DNA of 64,000 bases from Sporocytophaga sp. (GCF_017745095.1 NZ_JAGHZZ010000019.1:23572-87571); one strand, 5' to 3'. Shown: positions 7,405 through 16,430, counted from the first letter of the stretch. Numbers and translations: made by a program. Notes: a model not told the origin generated them from the sequence alone.

Positions 7405-9954
7405 ATGAAATATTTTATTTTAGGAATTTTTTTATTCGTCGTTGCAGACGCATTAGGTCAAAGCGATTCCCTTTCTTCTTCTGATACCATAAGACATCAG
7501 AAGTTACAGGAGATAATAGTGACGGCATCTAAGACAGAAGAGAAGCTATTGCAAGCTCCAGTTAGCATTGAAAAACTAAATTTAATGGAAATAAGAAATT
7601 CCGGACAGCCTACCTTTTTTGAAGCCATTGGAAATTTAAAAGGTATACAAATGATTACACCCAGTCTGGGATTTAAAGTGATCAATGCAAGAGGGTTTAC
7701 GAATACAACAAATGTCAGATTCGTGCAGATGGTCGATGGTGTGGATAATCAGGCGCCACACATTGGCGCTCCGATTGCCAATTCCCTTGGTCCAAACGAG
7801 CTGGATATATACAGGGTAGAAATTGTGCCTGGGTCCGCATCTGCTGTATATGGAATGAACGCAATTAACGGAGCCGCAAATTTTATAACTAAAGATCCAT
7901 TTAATTTTCAGGGATTCAGCTTTCAGCAAAGGTCAGGAGTTAATCATATAGGAGATAAGGAAACTGATCTAAAATATTTCAACGAATCAAGTTTCAGATG
8001 GGCTAAGAAGCTGAACAATCAGTTCGCTGTTAAATTTAATGGATCTTTTATGAAAGGAACGGACTGGTATGCAACCACCATGACCGACCTAAATCCCAAA
8101 GCCAATACCTCAACGGGGCTTCTGGGTGCAGAGAACGTTGGTAAGGATCTAGTTAATAATTATGGTGATGAGTCTTCTAATCGAAGAACCATTAGTTTGG
8201 GAGGCAAGCAATATGTAGTAAGCAGAACAGGGTATTCAGAACAAGACGTTACCAGTTATAATCTTCAGAACATAAAAGGCGATGCAAGCTTTTATTACAG
8301 ACCTAATGAGAAAATCGAAGTATCTTATCTATATCGATTTGCATATATGAACAATGTTTATCAAAGGACAAACAGATTCAGATTTGACGATTATCTGACT
8401 CAACAACATGTGCTGACTGCAGGGACAAAGAGTATAAGATTTAAAACATACCTTACAACTGAAAATACAGGGGAATCATATAACATAAGATCAATGGCAG
8501 AAAATGTAGAGAGAAGTTTTAAAAGTGATGATGCCTGGTATAAAGATTTTACTACTCAATACAATAATAGCGTCACAGCTGGAAAGACAGTACAGGAGGC
8601 CATGGGTGATGCAAGGAATTTTGCAGATAAAGGCAGACCTGAACCAGGGTCTAAAGAAATGAAAGACCAGATAGCAAAGCTAAGAGATATCAATAATTGG
8701 GATTATGGAGCGGCTTTAAAAGTAAAGGCATACCTGGCGCATACAGAAATTCAACATAATCTTACAGACGAATTATGGTCTTCCTTGAGAAGAAAGCATA
8801 AAATAAACATCAACTATGGCCTGGACTTCAGGGAATATATCATTGTTCCTGACGGAAACTATTTTATTAATCCTGTTGAAAACGGACAGAACCTGACTTA
8901 TTGGAAAACAGGTGGATTTGTTCAGGCAACCAAATTACTATTTAATGAAAAAGTAAAGATTAACGCAGTATTAAGAGTTGATAAGAACCAGTACTATAAA
9001 GCAAAGTTTAATCCGAGACTTGCAGTTGTATATACGCCTGTTCAAAATCATAACTTCAGGGTTTCTTATCAAAATGGATACAGGTTTCCAAGTATTTTTG
9101 AAGCATTTTCAAATATCAATAGTGGTGGCGTAAAAAGGGTAGGCGGATTGCCAGTGATGTCTAATGGGATTTTTGAAAATAGTTACCTGAGAAGTTCTAT
9201 CGATGCTTTTCAAGCCGCTGTTACCAATGATGTGAATAAAAATGGTTTGACTCAGGCGGCAGCTATTGAAAAGAATAAAGGCCTGTTAAAAAAGAATACT
9301 TACACTTATTTACAACCAGAACAAGTCTCTAGTATCGAAGCTGGTTACAGAACATGCGTGTTAAACAAAACTCTGACGTTTGATGTGGATTTTTATTACA
9401 ATATATATAACAACCTCATGGCTCAGGTGGAAGCCAATATGCCTAAGACAAGCAATGCTGACAGTGTTGCCTATTATCTCAATGATAAAAAGAAGCAAGA
9501 CAAATACAGGCTTTGGACCAATTCTAAAACAGTAAGTTACAATTATGGTGGAACAGCCGGAGTTTCTTATTTACTTCCACAAAATTTTGTGATAGGAGGA
9601 AATGTGACTTTTGCAAAACTATACAGAAGAGATCAGCAAGACGGGCTGGAAGATGGATTTAATACCCCAAAATGGATGTATAACATTTCTTTAGGTAATC
9701 CTAGAATGTACAAATCTTTAGGATTTAATATTAACTACAGAAACCAAAGTGGTTTTTTATGGCAGTCAGCTCTTGCTACTGGAACTGTACCGAGTTATTC
9801 AACAGTGGATGCTCAGGCTCAATATAACCTTATGAGGGAATGTTTAAATATCAAATTAGGAGGAACTAATATATTTAATAAATACTATTATACTTTTCTC
9901 GGTGGACCGTCTGTTGGAGCTTTTTATTACATAGCTGCTACCATCAATCTATAG
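7405..9954 (+). CDS. TonB-dependent outer-membrane receptor
   Basis: The product has 849 residues. The signal peptide is residues 1-19 (ending ADALGQ). A TonB-box-like region with the plug-domain start LQEIIVTASKTEEKLLQAPVSIE (around 31-53) follows directly, without the carboxypeptidase-regulatory domain typical of SusC proteins. The plug is about residues 45-160 (VDGVDNQAPH, VEIVPGSASAVYGMNAING). The remainder is a beta-barrel with many aromatic-rich strands, ending IAATINL. The substrate is unknown. No SusD partner is adjacent, so a metal, vitamin or small-molecule ligand is more likely than a glycan. The gene converges on a ModE-type regulator; a link to molybdate or tungstate uptake is only a guess. 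Confidence 0.92.
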   Translation: MKYFILGIFLFVVADALGQSDSLSSSDTIRHQKLQEIIVTASKTEEKLLQAPVSIEKLNLMEIRNSGQPTFFEAIGNLKGIQMITPSLGFKVINARGFTNTTNVRFVQMVDGVDNQAPHIGAPIANSLGPNELDIYRVEIVPGSASAVYGMNAINGAANFITKDPFNFQGFSFQQRSGVNHIGDKETDLKYFNESSFRWAKKLNNQFAVKFNGSFMKGTDWYATTMTDLNPKANTSTGLLGAENVGKDLVNNYGDESSNRRTISLGGKQYVVSRTGYSEQDVTSYNLQNIKGDASFYYRPNEKIEVSYLYRFAYMNNVYQRTNRFRFDDYLTQQHVLTAGTKSIRFKTYLTTENTGESYNIRSMAENVERSFKSDDAWYKDFTTQYNNSVTAGKTVQEAMGDARNFADKGRPEPGSKEMKDQIAKLRDINNWDYGAALKVKAYLAHTEIQHNLTDELWSSLRRKHKININYGLDFREYIIVPDGNYFINPVENGQNLTYWKTGGFVQATKLLFNEKVKINAVLRVDKNQYYKAKFNPRLAVVYTPVQNHNFRVSYQNGYRFPSIFEAFSNINSGGVKRVGGLPVMSNGIFENSYLRSSIDAFQAAVTNDVNKNGLTQAAAIEKNKGLLKKNTYTYLQPEQVSSIEAGYRTCVLNKTLTFDVDFYYNIYNNLMAQVEANMPKTSNADSVAYYLNDKKKQDKYRLWTNSKTVSYNYGGTAGVSYLLPQNFVIGGNVTFAKLYRRDQQDGLEDGFNTPKWMYNISLGNPRMYKSLGFNINYRNQSGFLWQSALATGTVPSYSTVDAQAQYNLMRECLNIKLGGTNIFNKYYYTFLGGPSVGAFYYIAATINL

Positions 9955-9980
9955 GGTTTTTAGACGAAGATTTGATTAAG

Positions 9981-10019
9981 TTATCTTTCCAAGATGCATA
10001 ATCTTGGAAAGATAATTTT
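9981..10019. terminator. Bidirectional terminator between convergent genes
   Basis: A perfect 15-bp inverted repeat (9981-9995 with 10001-10015) has a 5-nt loop and is followed by tttt on the plus strand. It lies between the stop of the TonB receptor (9954) and the stop of the ModE-like gene (10022). Confidence 0.88.
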
Positions 10020-10021
10020 AC

Positions 10022-10396
10022 TCAGATTTTTAATTTTGCAGATTTTTTGTCAAGAAACTCTTGAATATCACTTTCAAGGTCTTCAAATAACTTTATCATC
10101 TTTTCACCTTCTTTGGTGAGTATTGCACCTCCGCCGCCTTTTCCACCAATAACCTTTTCTACAAGTGGAGAAGATGCCTTCTCATTCATTGACTGGATCA
10201 GATGCCAGGCTTGTTTATAGGCCATTTCCATGGATGCGGCGGCTTTTGAGATGGAACCATGTTCTTTTACCTTTTTAAGGAGTTCTACACGTCCCCGGCC
10301 TAAAAACGGGCCTTTTTCAGAGTTTATCCAAAATCTGCCATCTATGCTATATTCAGAATTAGAAGCCTTGCTCATTTTTTTTATTTTTACCTCCAT
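10022..10396 (-). CDS. ModE N-terminal-type winged helix regulator
   Basis: The product has 124 residues. It carries the LysR/ModE-type winged helix: GRGRVELLKKVKEHGSISKA (residues 34-53), then MAYKQAWHLIQSMNE and the glycine-rich wing VIGGKGGGGAILT that is characteristic of ModE N-domains. The two C-terminal molbindin (TOBE) domains of classical ModE are absent, so it may not bind molybdate itself. Single-domain ModE proteins are common in Bacteroidota. The start may be Met1 or Met8 (10375); a GGAGG sits at the beginning of the longer form. Confidence 0.85.
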   Translation of the reverse strand: MEVKIKKMSKASNSEYSIDGRFWINSEKGPFLGRGRVELLKKVKEHGSISKAAASMEMAYKQAWHLIQSMNEKASSPLVEKVIGGKGGGGAILTKEGEKMIKLFEDLESDIQEFLDKKSAKLKI

Positions 10397-10600
10397 AAAG
10401 ATATATAAATGATTTAATTAATGAATTAGCATTTTTCAGGCACCAATGTAAGGGAAATTTTTAATTAGTTGGGTTAAGTATTTGATTTATAGTATGTCAT
10501 TTTGTTCGATAATCTGCATAAAATATTTTTAAAATAAGCTGTAACTTTTGAGTTGAGTCGGTTGTCTTATGACTGATTTATCTGATACGTGAGAATTTAA

Positions 10601-11101
10601 ATGATTAGCACTAGGGAATATAATACTGCTGTAAAGGAGTATTCCAGAAATATTTTCAGGTATGTATTCAAATGCATAAAGGACGAAGACGAAGCTAAGG
10701 ATATCGTCCAGGAATGTTATTTGAAGCTGTGGACGTGGAGAACTAACGTCAATCCTGACAAGATAAAGTATTGGCTGTTCACCACTGCGCATAATACTAT
10801 GCTCAACCATTTAAAAAAATCATCAAAGGTTGTCCCTATGGAAGGGTTGTCAAATATAGATCCTTTCGTAGTTCCCAATGACGGATTTGATTTAAAAGGC
10901 CTCATAGATAAATCACTGGATTTGCTTCCTCAGATGCAAAAGACAATTATAATTTTACGAGATCTTGAGGGGTATAATTACAATGAAATAGGGGAGATGC
11001 TTGAGCTGTCAGAGTCTCAGGTAAAGGTATATTTATTCAGAGCGAGGCAGAAGATGAAGGAGTCGTTAAAAGATTTAAATAAGTATTATGAGAACAATTG
11101 A
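10601..11101 (+). CDS. ECF RNA polymerase sigma factor
   Basis: The product has 166 residues. Region 2 is visible as NIFRYVFKCIKDEDEAKDIV followed by QECYLKLW (about residues 16-44), with the YWLFTTAHNTMLNHLKK segment after it. Region 4 is LDLLPQMQKTIIILRDLEGYNYNEIG (about 106-131) followed by ELSESQVKVYLFRARQKMK. It overlaps the following anti-sigma-like gene by 14 bp, implying translational coupling. Two PorP/SprF genes lie downstream. In Porphyromonas gingivalis an ECF sigma factor (SigP) controls type IX secretion genes, so a similar local role is possible but not shown. Confidence 0.93.
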   Translation: MISTREYNTAVKEYSRNIFRYVFKCIKDEDEAKDIVQECYLKLWTWRTNVNPDKIKYWLFTTAHNTMLNHLKKSSKVVPMEGLSNIDPFVVPNDGFDLKGLIDKSLDLLPQMQKTIIILRDLEGYNYNEIGEMLELSESQVKVYLFRARQKMKESLKDLNKYYENN

Positions 11102-11858
11102 CCAAAGTAATTATGAAGAATGGATCTTCGAATATTACGAAGGTACATTGAATGCTGAAGAAAAAGCCCAGGTGTTAGACTTTGTGCAGATGGATTCTTC
11201 ATATATGGAGGAATTTGAAGCTTTTGCAAAAACTTATTTAAGAGAGCCTCTTCCCGATAAATTGCCTATTGAAAGTTCTTTATTAAGAAGAGAAAATTAT
11301 TTCAGTATCAATTATGTAATAGCTTCAACTCTTGTAATAATTGTCTCCGGATTATTACTTGTTAAAAAGTCCGAAGTGAAATCTGAACAGGTCAATATTA
11401 CAAAGCATTCAGTGATTAATGAATTACATCAACAGGGGGAATTATCTAAAGAAAAAAGACTTCCTGTTCAGAGGCTGAATTACAGTAATCCTACAGTGAA
11501 AAGGGTTGAACCTTTTGTGCAATTTGGTATTAACAATGAACATATAATAATTTCAGATACCAACCATACTTCTTTACCCAATGTTGTTAGGGACCTTAAA
11601 GAAGTTCAGGAAGTGCCTAAAGTAAATGCCTATGACAGTCTTTCTGGGGAAAAAGCTACAACTACTATCGCACCAGAGAAGATAACCGACAAAGATGCAA
11701 TAACAGCTCCAAAATCAAGGTTGGAGAGGAAAGCTGAAAAGAGAAAGTTGAAGCAAATTGCGAAAGCTAAAGAAAAACAAAGAAGAGAAAGGGAAGCTCA
11801 AAAGCTTATGAAAGGGAATATGCCTTATGTAGTGCCACTAGATCCTAATACTTTTTAA
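11088..11858 (+). CDS. Anti-sigma-like membrane protein
   Basis: The product has 256 residues. The N-terminus (NYEEWIFEYYEGTLNAEEKAQ) matches the start of many Bacteroidota anti-sigma proteins. One membrane helix lies at about residues 74-91 (YVIASTLVIIVSGLLLV). The periplasmic part is low in complexity and ends in a highly basic Lys/Arg-rich helix (around 210-240, LERKAEKRKLKQIAKAKEKQ). It overlaps the ECF sigma gene by 14 bp. The inferred role is membrane sequestration of that sigma factor. The basic tail is unusual and might bind peptidoglycan, LPS or nucleic acid. Confidence 0.75.
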   Translation: MRTIDQSNYEEWIFEYYEGTLNAEEKAQVLDFVQMDSSYMEEFEAFAKTYLREPLPDKLPIESSLLRRENYFSINYVIASTLVIIVSGLLLVKKSEVKSEQVNITKHSVINELHQQGELSKEKRLPVQRLNYSNPTVKRVEPFVQFGINNEHIIISDTNHTSLPNVVRDLKEVQEVPKVNAYDSLSGEKATTTIAPEKITDKDAITAPKSRLERKAEKRKLKQIAKAKEKQRREREAQKLMKGNMPYVVPLDPNTF

Positions 11859-12004
11859 AAAAATCAATAAATATCATAGTTAATATTAAACTCTCCTGAA
11901 ATAATGGAATGCAGATATTCTTTGCCTAATGAAAGTGATAAAGTTGAAATCTTGAAATTAAAACAATCATAAAACAAAATTTAAAATCATTAATCTATTT
12001 GGAA

Positions 12005-12019
12005 TTGAGCAAAGTCTTT
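12005..12019 (+). repeat. Upstream motif shared by the two PorP/SprF genes (copy 1)
   Basis: ttgagcaaagtcttt lies 23 bp before the first PorP/SprF start. The same 15-mer with one change occurs before the second gene at 13121-13135. It may be a duplicated regulatory site, perhaps for the adjacent sigma factor, or simply a remnant of the gene duplication. Confidence 0.4.
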
Positions 12020-12041
12020 TACAAAAATTTTTAAACACAAT

Positions 12042-13034
12042 ATGAAAATGAAAAACATATATTTTTTATTTCTGATAATGATTATTGGAATGTGTGAAAA
12101 GACTTTCGCTCAATCCAGATGGGTTGGCATAATGCCTATGGAGTTTAATCCTTCATTTGCGGGTAATGCCGGTGGGCATAGAATCGTTTCTTTGGGGGCT
12201 GGAAATACTGTAAGCACAGAATTTTCTTATGCTAAAGGTAGAATACTTAATACAAGTGTTTCATATGATAATTTTATTTCCAGATTAGCCACTGGTGTTG
12301 GAGTTATAGCTTCCTGGTATGATGGAAATATTAAATCAACTTCATACGAAGGGAAATTATCAGCTTTAAAAACTGGTTTAATTGTTTCACCCAAGATAAG
12401 TATCAAAGGTAAATATACGATAGCGCCATCTGTTGGATTGTATTATAGACACCTTGACTTATATACAAATAATTATGATTACAATACCTTAGCTTTAATG
12501 TCTGATTTTTTTAATCTTAAAGTAGGCTTGCTGTTTAATTCTGAAAAATTTTATTTAGGGTATGTCCATAATTTTTTGCCCTTAGAAGTTAGGAACCCAA
12601 AAAATACGAATATGGGCCCTTATTATGAAGATGATTATCGTGGTTTTAAAACATTTGGTATAATTCAAACAGGCTATAAATTTCAAAAAAACAAAGAGTC
12701 AAAGATAGCATCAACATTGCAGGCCGCAATAAGGGTAGGTAAATACACAGAGTTGTCTGATTTGATGAATAAGGTGAATTATACTGTTAAATATAAGAAA
12801 GTCCTTTTAGGAGTATCAACGGCAAGTGGATCAAGGCCTCCACCAGTGCTTTCAAAAGTATCTTATTTAAAGCAACGACTACATTTTGATTTTCTTGCAG
12901 GTATTGGGTTTCAGACAAAAAATATAAAGATTTTTTATGGACAGAATATCTCGAATTTGAAATATTGGTATAACGGAGAATTATCATGTCGCATCATTAT
13001 ATCGAACAAAACTAAAATAATTAATCAGTTTTAA
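12042..13034 (+). CDS. PorP/SprF family type IX secretion outer-membrane protein (copy 1)
   Basis: The product has 330 residues. The signal peptide is about residues 1-24 (ending KTFAQ). The mature N-terminus has the family signature of an Asn-Pro-(Ser/Ala) phrase, here MPMEFNPSFAGNAGGHRI, followed by repeated barrel strands (SYDNFISRLATGVGVIAS, LIVSPKISIKGKYTIAPSVG, YRHLDLY, LGYVHNFLPLEV). PorP/SprF proteins are outer-membrane barrels that help secrete or anchor type IX cargo. The next gene is a clear paralogue with the same layout. Confidence 0.85.
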   Translation: MKMKNIYFLFLIMIIGMCEKTFAQSRWVGIMPMEFNPSFAGNAGGHRIVSLGAGNTVSTEFSYAKGRILNTSVSYDNFISRLATGVGVIASWYDGNIKSTSYEGKLSALKTGLIVSPKISIKGKYTIAPSVGLYYRHLDLYTNNYDYNTLALMSDFFNLKVGLLFNSEKFYLGYVHNFLPLEVRNPKNTNMGPYYEDDYRGFKTFGIIQTGYKFQKNKESKIASTLQAAIRVGKYTELSDLMNKVNYTVKYKKVLLGVSTASGSRPPPVLSKVSYLKQRLHFDFLAGIGFQTKNIKIFYGQNISNLKYWYNGELSCRIIISNKTKIINQF

Positions 13035-13120
13035 TATATCAGATAGTAATAATAGTTTGACAGGACCATTTACGTTTTGATGTTGAGCTTATAGTTATAA
13101 TGGGTTAAATCCATCCTGGG

Positions 13121-13135
13121 TTGAGTAAAGTCTTT
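13121..13135 (+). repeat. Upstream motif shared by the two PorP/SprF genes (copy 2)
   Basis: ttgagtaaagtcttt differs at one base from the motif at 12005-12019 and lies at a similar distance (25 bp) before the second paralogue's ATG. Confidence 0.4.
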
Positions 13136-13160
13136 AGGCAATTAAAAAACGAATAAGTAG

Positions 13161-14120
13161 ATGAAAAACATTTATTTTTTATTATTGATAGTGATCATTG
13201 GAAAGTGTGAAGAGACTTATGCTCAATCGGGTTGGATAGGGTTAATGCCCATGGAGTTTAATCCTTCATTTGCCGGAAATTCAGGTGGACATAGGATTGC
13301 AGCATTAACAAGCTATGAGCATTCTGTAAAAAGAAGTAGGGAAACAAGTCCATTGAATTCAACACTTGCCAGTGCTTCATATGATAATTTTATATCTAAT
13401 ATTGGAAGTGGAGTAGGCTTTTATATGTCCTCCAGAAAATATTCTTCTGGGGATACCAGTTCTCCTTATCATATTTCTTATACTTCATTTAATGCATTAA
13501 AAGGTGCCCTTATTATCAGCCCTAAAATCAGTATTCGAGGTAAATACACTATCGCCCCTTCTTTAGGATTGAATTATAAACATTTAAGTTATGATTTTCA
13601 AGCTCCAGGGGGAAACGTCAATTATGATTCTTCGAAAATTAAGTTCGAAAATTTTAAGTCTGAGATTTTTTATCTAAGCATGGGTCTGTTATTTAATACT
13701 GAAAAATTTTACATTGGATATTCACATTTTTTCCAGGCCTTTAATGGTGCTCGCAACATGAATTCTTTTTATGAGGAAGATTATAGATCAGGCAAGCAAT
13801 ATGGTATAATTCAGGTGGGTTATAAATTTCAGAAAAATAAAGATTCTAAATCTTCATATACTCTACAAAAAGTTGTTTGGACGAATCGAAAGTTTGATTT
13901 AATTACTATAGTAATAGACGGTCTTACATTTACATATAAATATAAAAAAATCCTTGCAGGGATTTCTACTGGAAGCTCATCTCATTTTGGGATTGGTTAT
14001 CAATCAAATAAATTAAAAATATTTTATTCACAGAATTTAGATTTAAGTAATTTTTACCATGGCGAATTATCTTGCCGTCTTTTAATTCCAAACAAGAAGA
14101 AAACTTTTTATCAGTTTTAG
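13161..14120 (+). CDS. PorP/SprF family type IX secretion outer-membrane protein (copy 2)
   Basis: The product has 319 residues. The signal peptide (about residues 1-21) and mature start nearly repeat the preceding protein (LMPMEFNPSFAGNSGGHRI). Shared strands include SYDNFISNIGSGVGFYMS, IISPKISIRGKYTIAPSLG and YKFQKNKDSK, and both proteins end with a short basic tail and a terminal Phe. The central loops differ, as expected for diverged tandem duplicates with different partner cargo. The stop is followed by a 50-bp gap to the VOC gene. Confidence 0.85.
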   Translation: MKNIYFLLLIVIIGKCEETYAQSGWIGLMPMEFNPSFAGNSGGHRIAALTSYEHSVKRSRETSPLNSTLASASYDNFISNIGSGVGFYMSSRKYSSGDTSSPYHISYTSFNALKGALIISPKISIRGKYTIAPSLGLNYKHLSYDFQAPGGNVNYDSSKIKFENFKSEIFYLSMGLLFNTEKFYIGYSHFFQAFNGARNMNSFYEEDYRSGKQYGIIQVGYKFQKNKDSKSSYTLQKVVWTNRKFDLITIVIDGLTFTYKYKKILAGISTGSSSHFGIGYQSNKLKIFYSQNLDLSNFYHGELSCRLLIPNKKKTFYQF

Positions 14121-14170
14121 CATCACGTATACAAAAAACTTAAATTGAGGTTAGTTATATTCTAACAATC

Positions 14171-14545
14171 ATGAATTTAAATCAGATAACAGTTCCATCA
14201 TTAGACCTTGCGAAGTCAGTCGCATTTTATGAAAAGATAGGTTTAAGATTAATCGTAAATGCATTGCCTGAATATGTCAGGTTTGAATGCCCTGATGGAA
14301 GTTCAACCTTCTCTCTGCATAGAGTAGATGATCTGCCTTCCGGTGATGGTATATGGGTATATTTTGAATGTGAAAATCTTGATGATGTGGTGAATACCTT
14401 ATGTGAAAAGGGAATTGAATTTACTGAGATGCCCAATGATAAATCCTGGTTATGGAGGGAAGCAAGATTGAAAGATCCTGATAATAACCAATTGATATTT
14501 TTTTATGCGGGAGTAAATAGAGTTAATCCTCCATGGAGGGTGTAA
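14171..14545 (+). CDS. VOC (glyoxalase/bleomycin-resistance) superfamily protein
   Basis: The product has 124 residues. It shows a single VOC unit: the opening strand NQITVPSLDLAKSVAFYEKIGLRLI (around residues 4-28), FECENLDDVVNTLCEKGIEF in the middle and the closing LKDPDNNQLIFFYAG. The terminal metal-ligand position of the family (Glu or equivalent in the last strand) is not obvious. Substrate and activity cannot be assigned. VOC proteins include dioxygenases, glyoxalases and antibiotic-binding proteins. Confidence 0.85.
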   Translation: MNLNQITVPSLDLAKSVAFYEKIGLRLIVNALPEYVRFECPDGSSTFSLHRVDDLPSGDGIWVYFECENLDDVVNTLCEKGIEFTEMPNDKSWLWREARLKDPDNNQLIFFYAGVNRVNPPWRV

Positions 14546-14702
14546 GGGTTATGCTTGCAAGATGTCTTTATTCTGGATGATTTTTGTTCTCTCTTTGATA
14601 TATATTTTGATTTTAAGTCTTTAAATTCTTTCTATTATTGATCTATTCTTTCGCTGATTTGAATAATTAAATCTGAATGGGTAGATTGTTAAAATTTTTA
14701 TT

Positions 14703-15263
14703 ATGAAAGAACTCTTAAAATCATTTAACCTCCTTTCTGAAGAGGAGATAGCTGAAATATATTCTGTCACAGAGGTGTGCAATCTTGAGCGAGGTGAGTT
14801 TTTTATCAGGGAAGGTAGCATTTGCAATGTCGTGGCATATATTGAATCTGGTATTATAAGATCTTTCTATACTACTGAAGATGGAGAAGAAATGACGTAC
14901 TGTATTTCTTTCCAAAATTCATTTATGACCGCCTATTCTTCTTTTATTACAGGCCAGCCTACTTTGGAAAATGTTCAGGCTATAACTCCTGTAAAGCTTC
15001 TTATACTAAAAAAAAAGGATTTGGAGCAAATTTCTGAAAAAAGTATAAACTGCCTCAAATTTGGAAAGTTTATGGCTGAAAAGGAATACCTGGAATTGGA
15101 AAGAAGGGTCTTTTCTTATCAGCGTGAGAGTGCAAAGGAACGCTACAACAGTCTTTTACTGAATCATCCTAAATACATAGAGCAGATTCCTCTCAAATAC
15201 CTCGCGTCTTATCTAGGAATAACTCCAAGACATTTAAGTCGCTTAAGAACTGAAATGATTTAA
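14703..15263 (+). CDS. Crp/Fnr family regulator (cyclic-nucleotide-binding fold)
   Basis: The product has 186 residues. The N-terminal ~120 residues form the cNMP-binding beta-roll (LERGEFFIREGSICNVVAYI, then FYTTEDGEEMTYCIS). The C-terminus has a short winged helix (LKYLASYLGITPRHLSRLR, about 164-182), typical of the Bacteroidota Crp subfamily. The classical cAMP-contact Arg and Ser residues are not evident, so it may use another signal or none. It lies 66 bp before an NAD(P)H oxidoreductase, a plausible target or operon partner. Confidence 0.88.
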   Translation: MKELLKSFNLLSEEEIAEIYSVTEVCNLERGEFFIREGSICNVVAYIESGIIRSFYTTEDGEEMTYCISFQNSFMTAYSSFITGQPTLENVQAITPVKLLILKKKDLEQISEKSINCLKFGKFMAEKEYLELERRVFSYQRESAKERYNSLLLNHPKYIEQIPLKYLASYLGITPRHLSRLRTEMI

Positions 15264-15329
15264 TAGACATTTGTCTTTTCAGACTTCTATTCCTTATCCT
15301 ACTTTTACCGGAAACTCATTTCGGTATAT

Positions 15330-15908
15330 ATGAAAAATGTTGTAATTATTAATGGTCATCCTTTCAAGGAAAGTTTTAATGCTTCTCTTGCTTATGCTTA
15401 TAAGACCGGCGTACAAGAAGCAGGGGCTAATGTATCTGAGATTTTTATTGGCGATCTTACTTTTAATCCAAACCTGCAATTCGGATATAGTAAAAGAATG
15501 GAACTGGAGCCTGATCTTCAGGATGCCTGGAAAACTATTAAAGAGGCAGATCATCTTGTTTGGATACACCCTGTCTGGTGGGGAGGTATGCCATCTCTTA
15601 TGAAAGGATTTATAGACAGATTGTTTCTTCCCGGAATGGCCTTCAGTCCTAAGGAAAATTCTATATGGTGGAATAAATTACTTATTGGTAAAACTGCAAG
15701 AATCATTACTACAATGGATCAGCCTGGATGGTATTACAGACTTGTTTACGGAAGACCTAGTATCAATCAACTTAAAAGATGTACTTTAGAGTTTTGTGGA
15801 ATAAGGCCTGTCGAAGTTACTACCATAGGAATAATAAAAACTTCCGATAATGCAAAAAGGGAAAGATGGCTCAAGAAGGCTTATGACCTAGGGTTAGCCT
15901 TAAGTTAG
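15330..15908 (+). CDS. NAD(P)H-dependent oxidoreductase (flavodoxin-like fold)
   Basis: The product has 192 residues. It belongs to the NQO1/MdaB/KefF-like family of flavin quinone reductases: VIINGHPFKESFNASLAYAY (residues 4-23) binds the flavin phosphate, and HLVWIHPVWWGGMPSLMKGF (about 74-93) is the hallmark FMN/FAD loop. These enzymes reduce quinones with NAD(P)H in the cytoplasm. The adjacent Crp/Fnr gene on the same strand may regulate it. The full-length match leaves little doubt about the family. Confidence 0.93.
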   Translation: MKNVVIINGHPFKESFNASLAYAYKTGVQEAGANVSEIFIGDLTFNPNLQFGYSKRMELEPDLQDAWKTIKEADHLVWIHPVWWGGMPSLMKGFIDRLFLPGMAFSPKENSIWWNKLLIGKTARIITTMDQPGWYYRLVYGRPSINQLKRCTLEFCGIRPVEVTTIGIIKTSDNAKRERWLKKAYDLGLALS

Positions 15909-16006
15909 TTGTTCTTGGTCGGCTGATCTTTTTGTTTGGTCAAAAATGAATAGTTCGTAAAAACTTTTTGAGACTTGAAGGCGTTTATTTTATCTTCATT
16001 ACTTCT

Positions 16007-16402
16007 ATGGTTTCAAACAGACTTTTTGACGCTCCTTACTGTGAAATAAAGGAGCGAAATGACGGTATTATTTATGCCAAATGGAAAGGCTTTCTAAAAC
16101 CTGGGCAGGTTAAAACAGGATGTCGATTTATGACTGATTATGTCAGGAATAATAAAATTACTGTTCATCTGAGCGATCATAGAGATCTCAGAGTGCTTTC
16201 AAAAGATGTTCAGGATTATTTGATAACTGAATGGTTTCCAGAAATCGAAAATCAGGGTATGAAGAAAATTGCTGCATTGGAGGCTCCAGATCCCTTTGCA
16301 AAAGTAACTGTAGATAAAGTAAATAAAGAAGCGCAGGTTGGCAATCTTATTATTCGTTCATTTGAAACGGAAGAGGATTGTATCAACTGGCTGCTTGAAT
16401 AA
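16007..16402 (+). CDS. Small STAS/SpoIIAA-like hypothetical protein
   Basis: The frame is open from a TTG at 15968, but the first ATG at 16007 gives a 131-residue soluble protein that starts MVSNRLFDAPYCEIKERNDG. This is a more natural N-terminus than the hydrophobic upstream codons. The alternating strand-helix pattern (IIYAKWKGFLKPGQVKTGCR, VHLSDHRDLRVLSKDVQDYL) resembles the SpoIIAA/STAS-like proteins of Bacteroidota. No catalytic residues are evident. The function is unknown. Confidence 0.65.
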   Translation: MVSNRLFDAPYCEIKERNDGIIYAKWKGFLKPGQVKTGCRFMTDYVRNNKITVHLSDHRDLRVLSKDVQDYLITEWFPEIENQGMKKIAALEAPDPFAKVTVDKVNKEAQVGNLIIRSFETEEDCINWLLE

Positions 16403-16430
16403 AAGCTAATAAAAACTATATTTAAGTTAA

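Noticed and set aside
11905..11973. A 22-codon open frame starting with ATGGAATGC upstream of the first PorP/SprF gene
   Set aside because: It has no Shine-Dalgarno site and no recognisable sequence. The length is expected by chance in A/T-rich DNA.
12042..14120. Tandem PorP/SprF copies as a duplicated mobile element
   Set aside because: The copies are diverged and no transposase, inverted repeat or target duplication flanks them. Ordinary tandem gene duplication explains the data.
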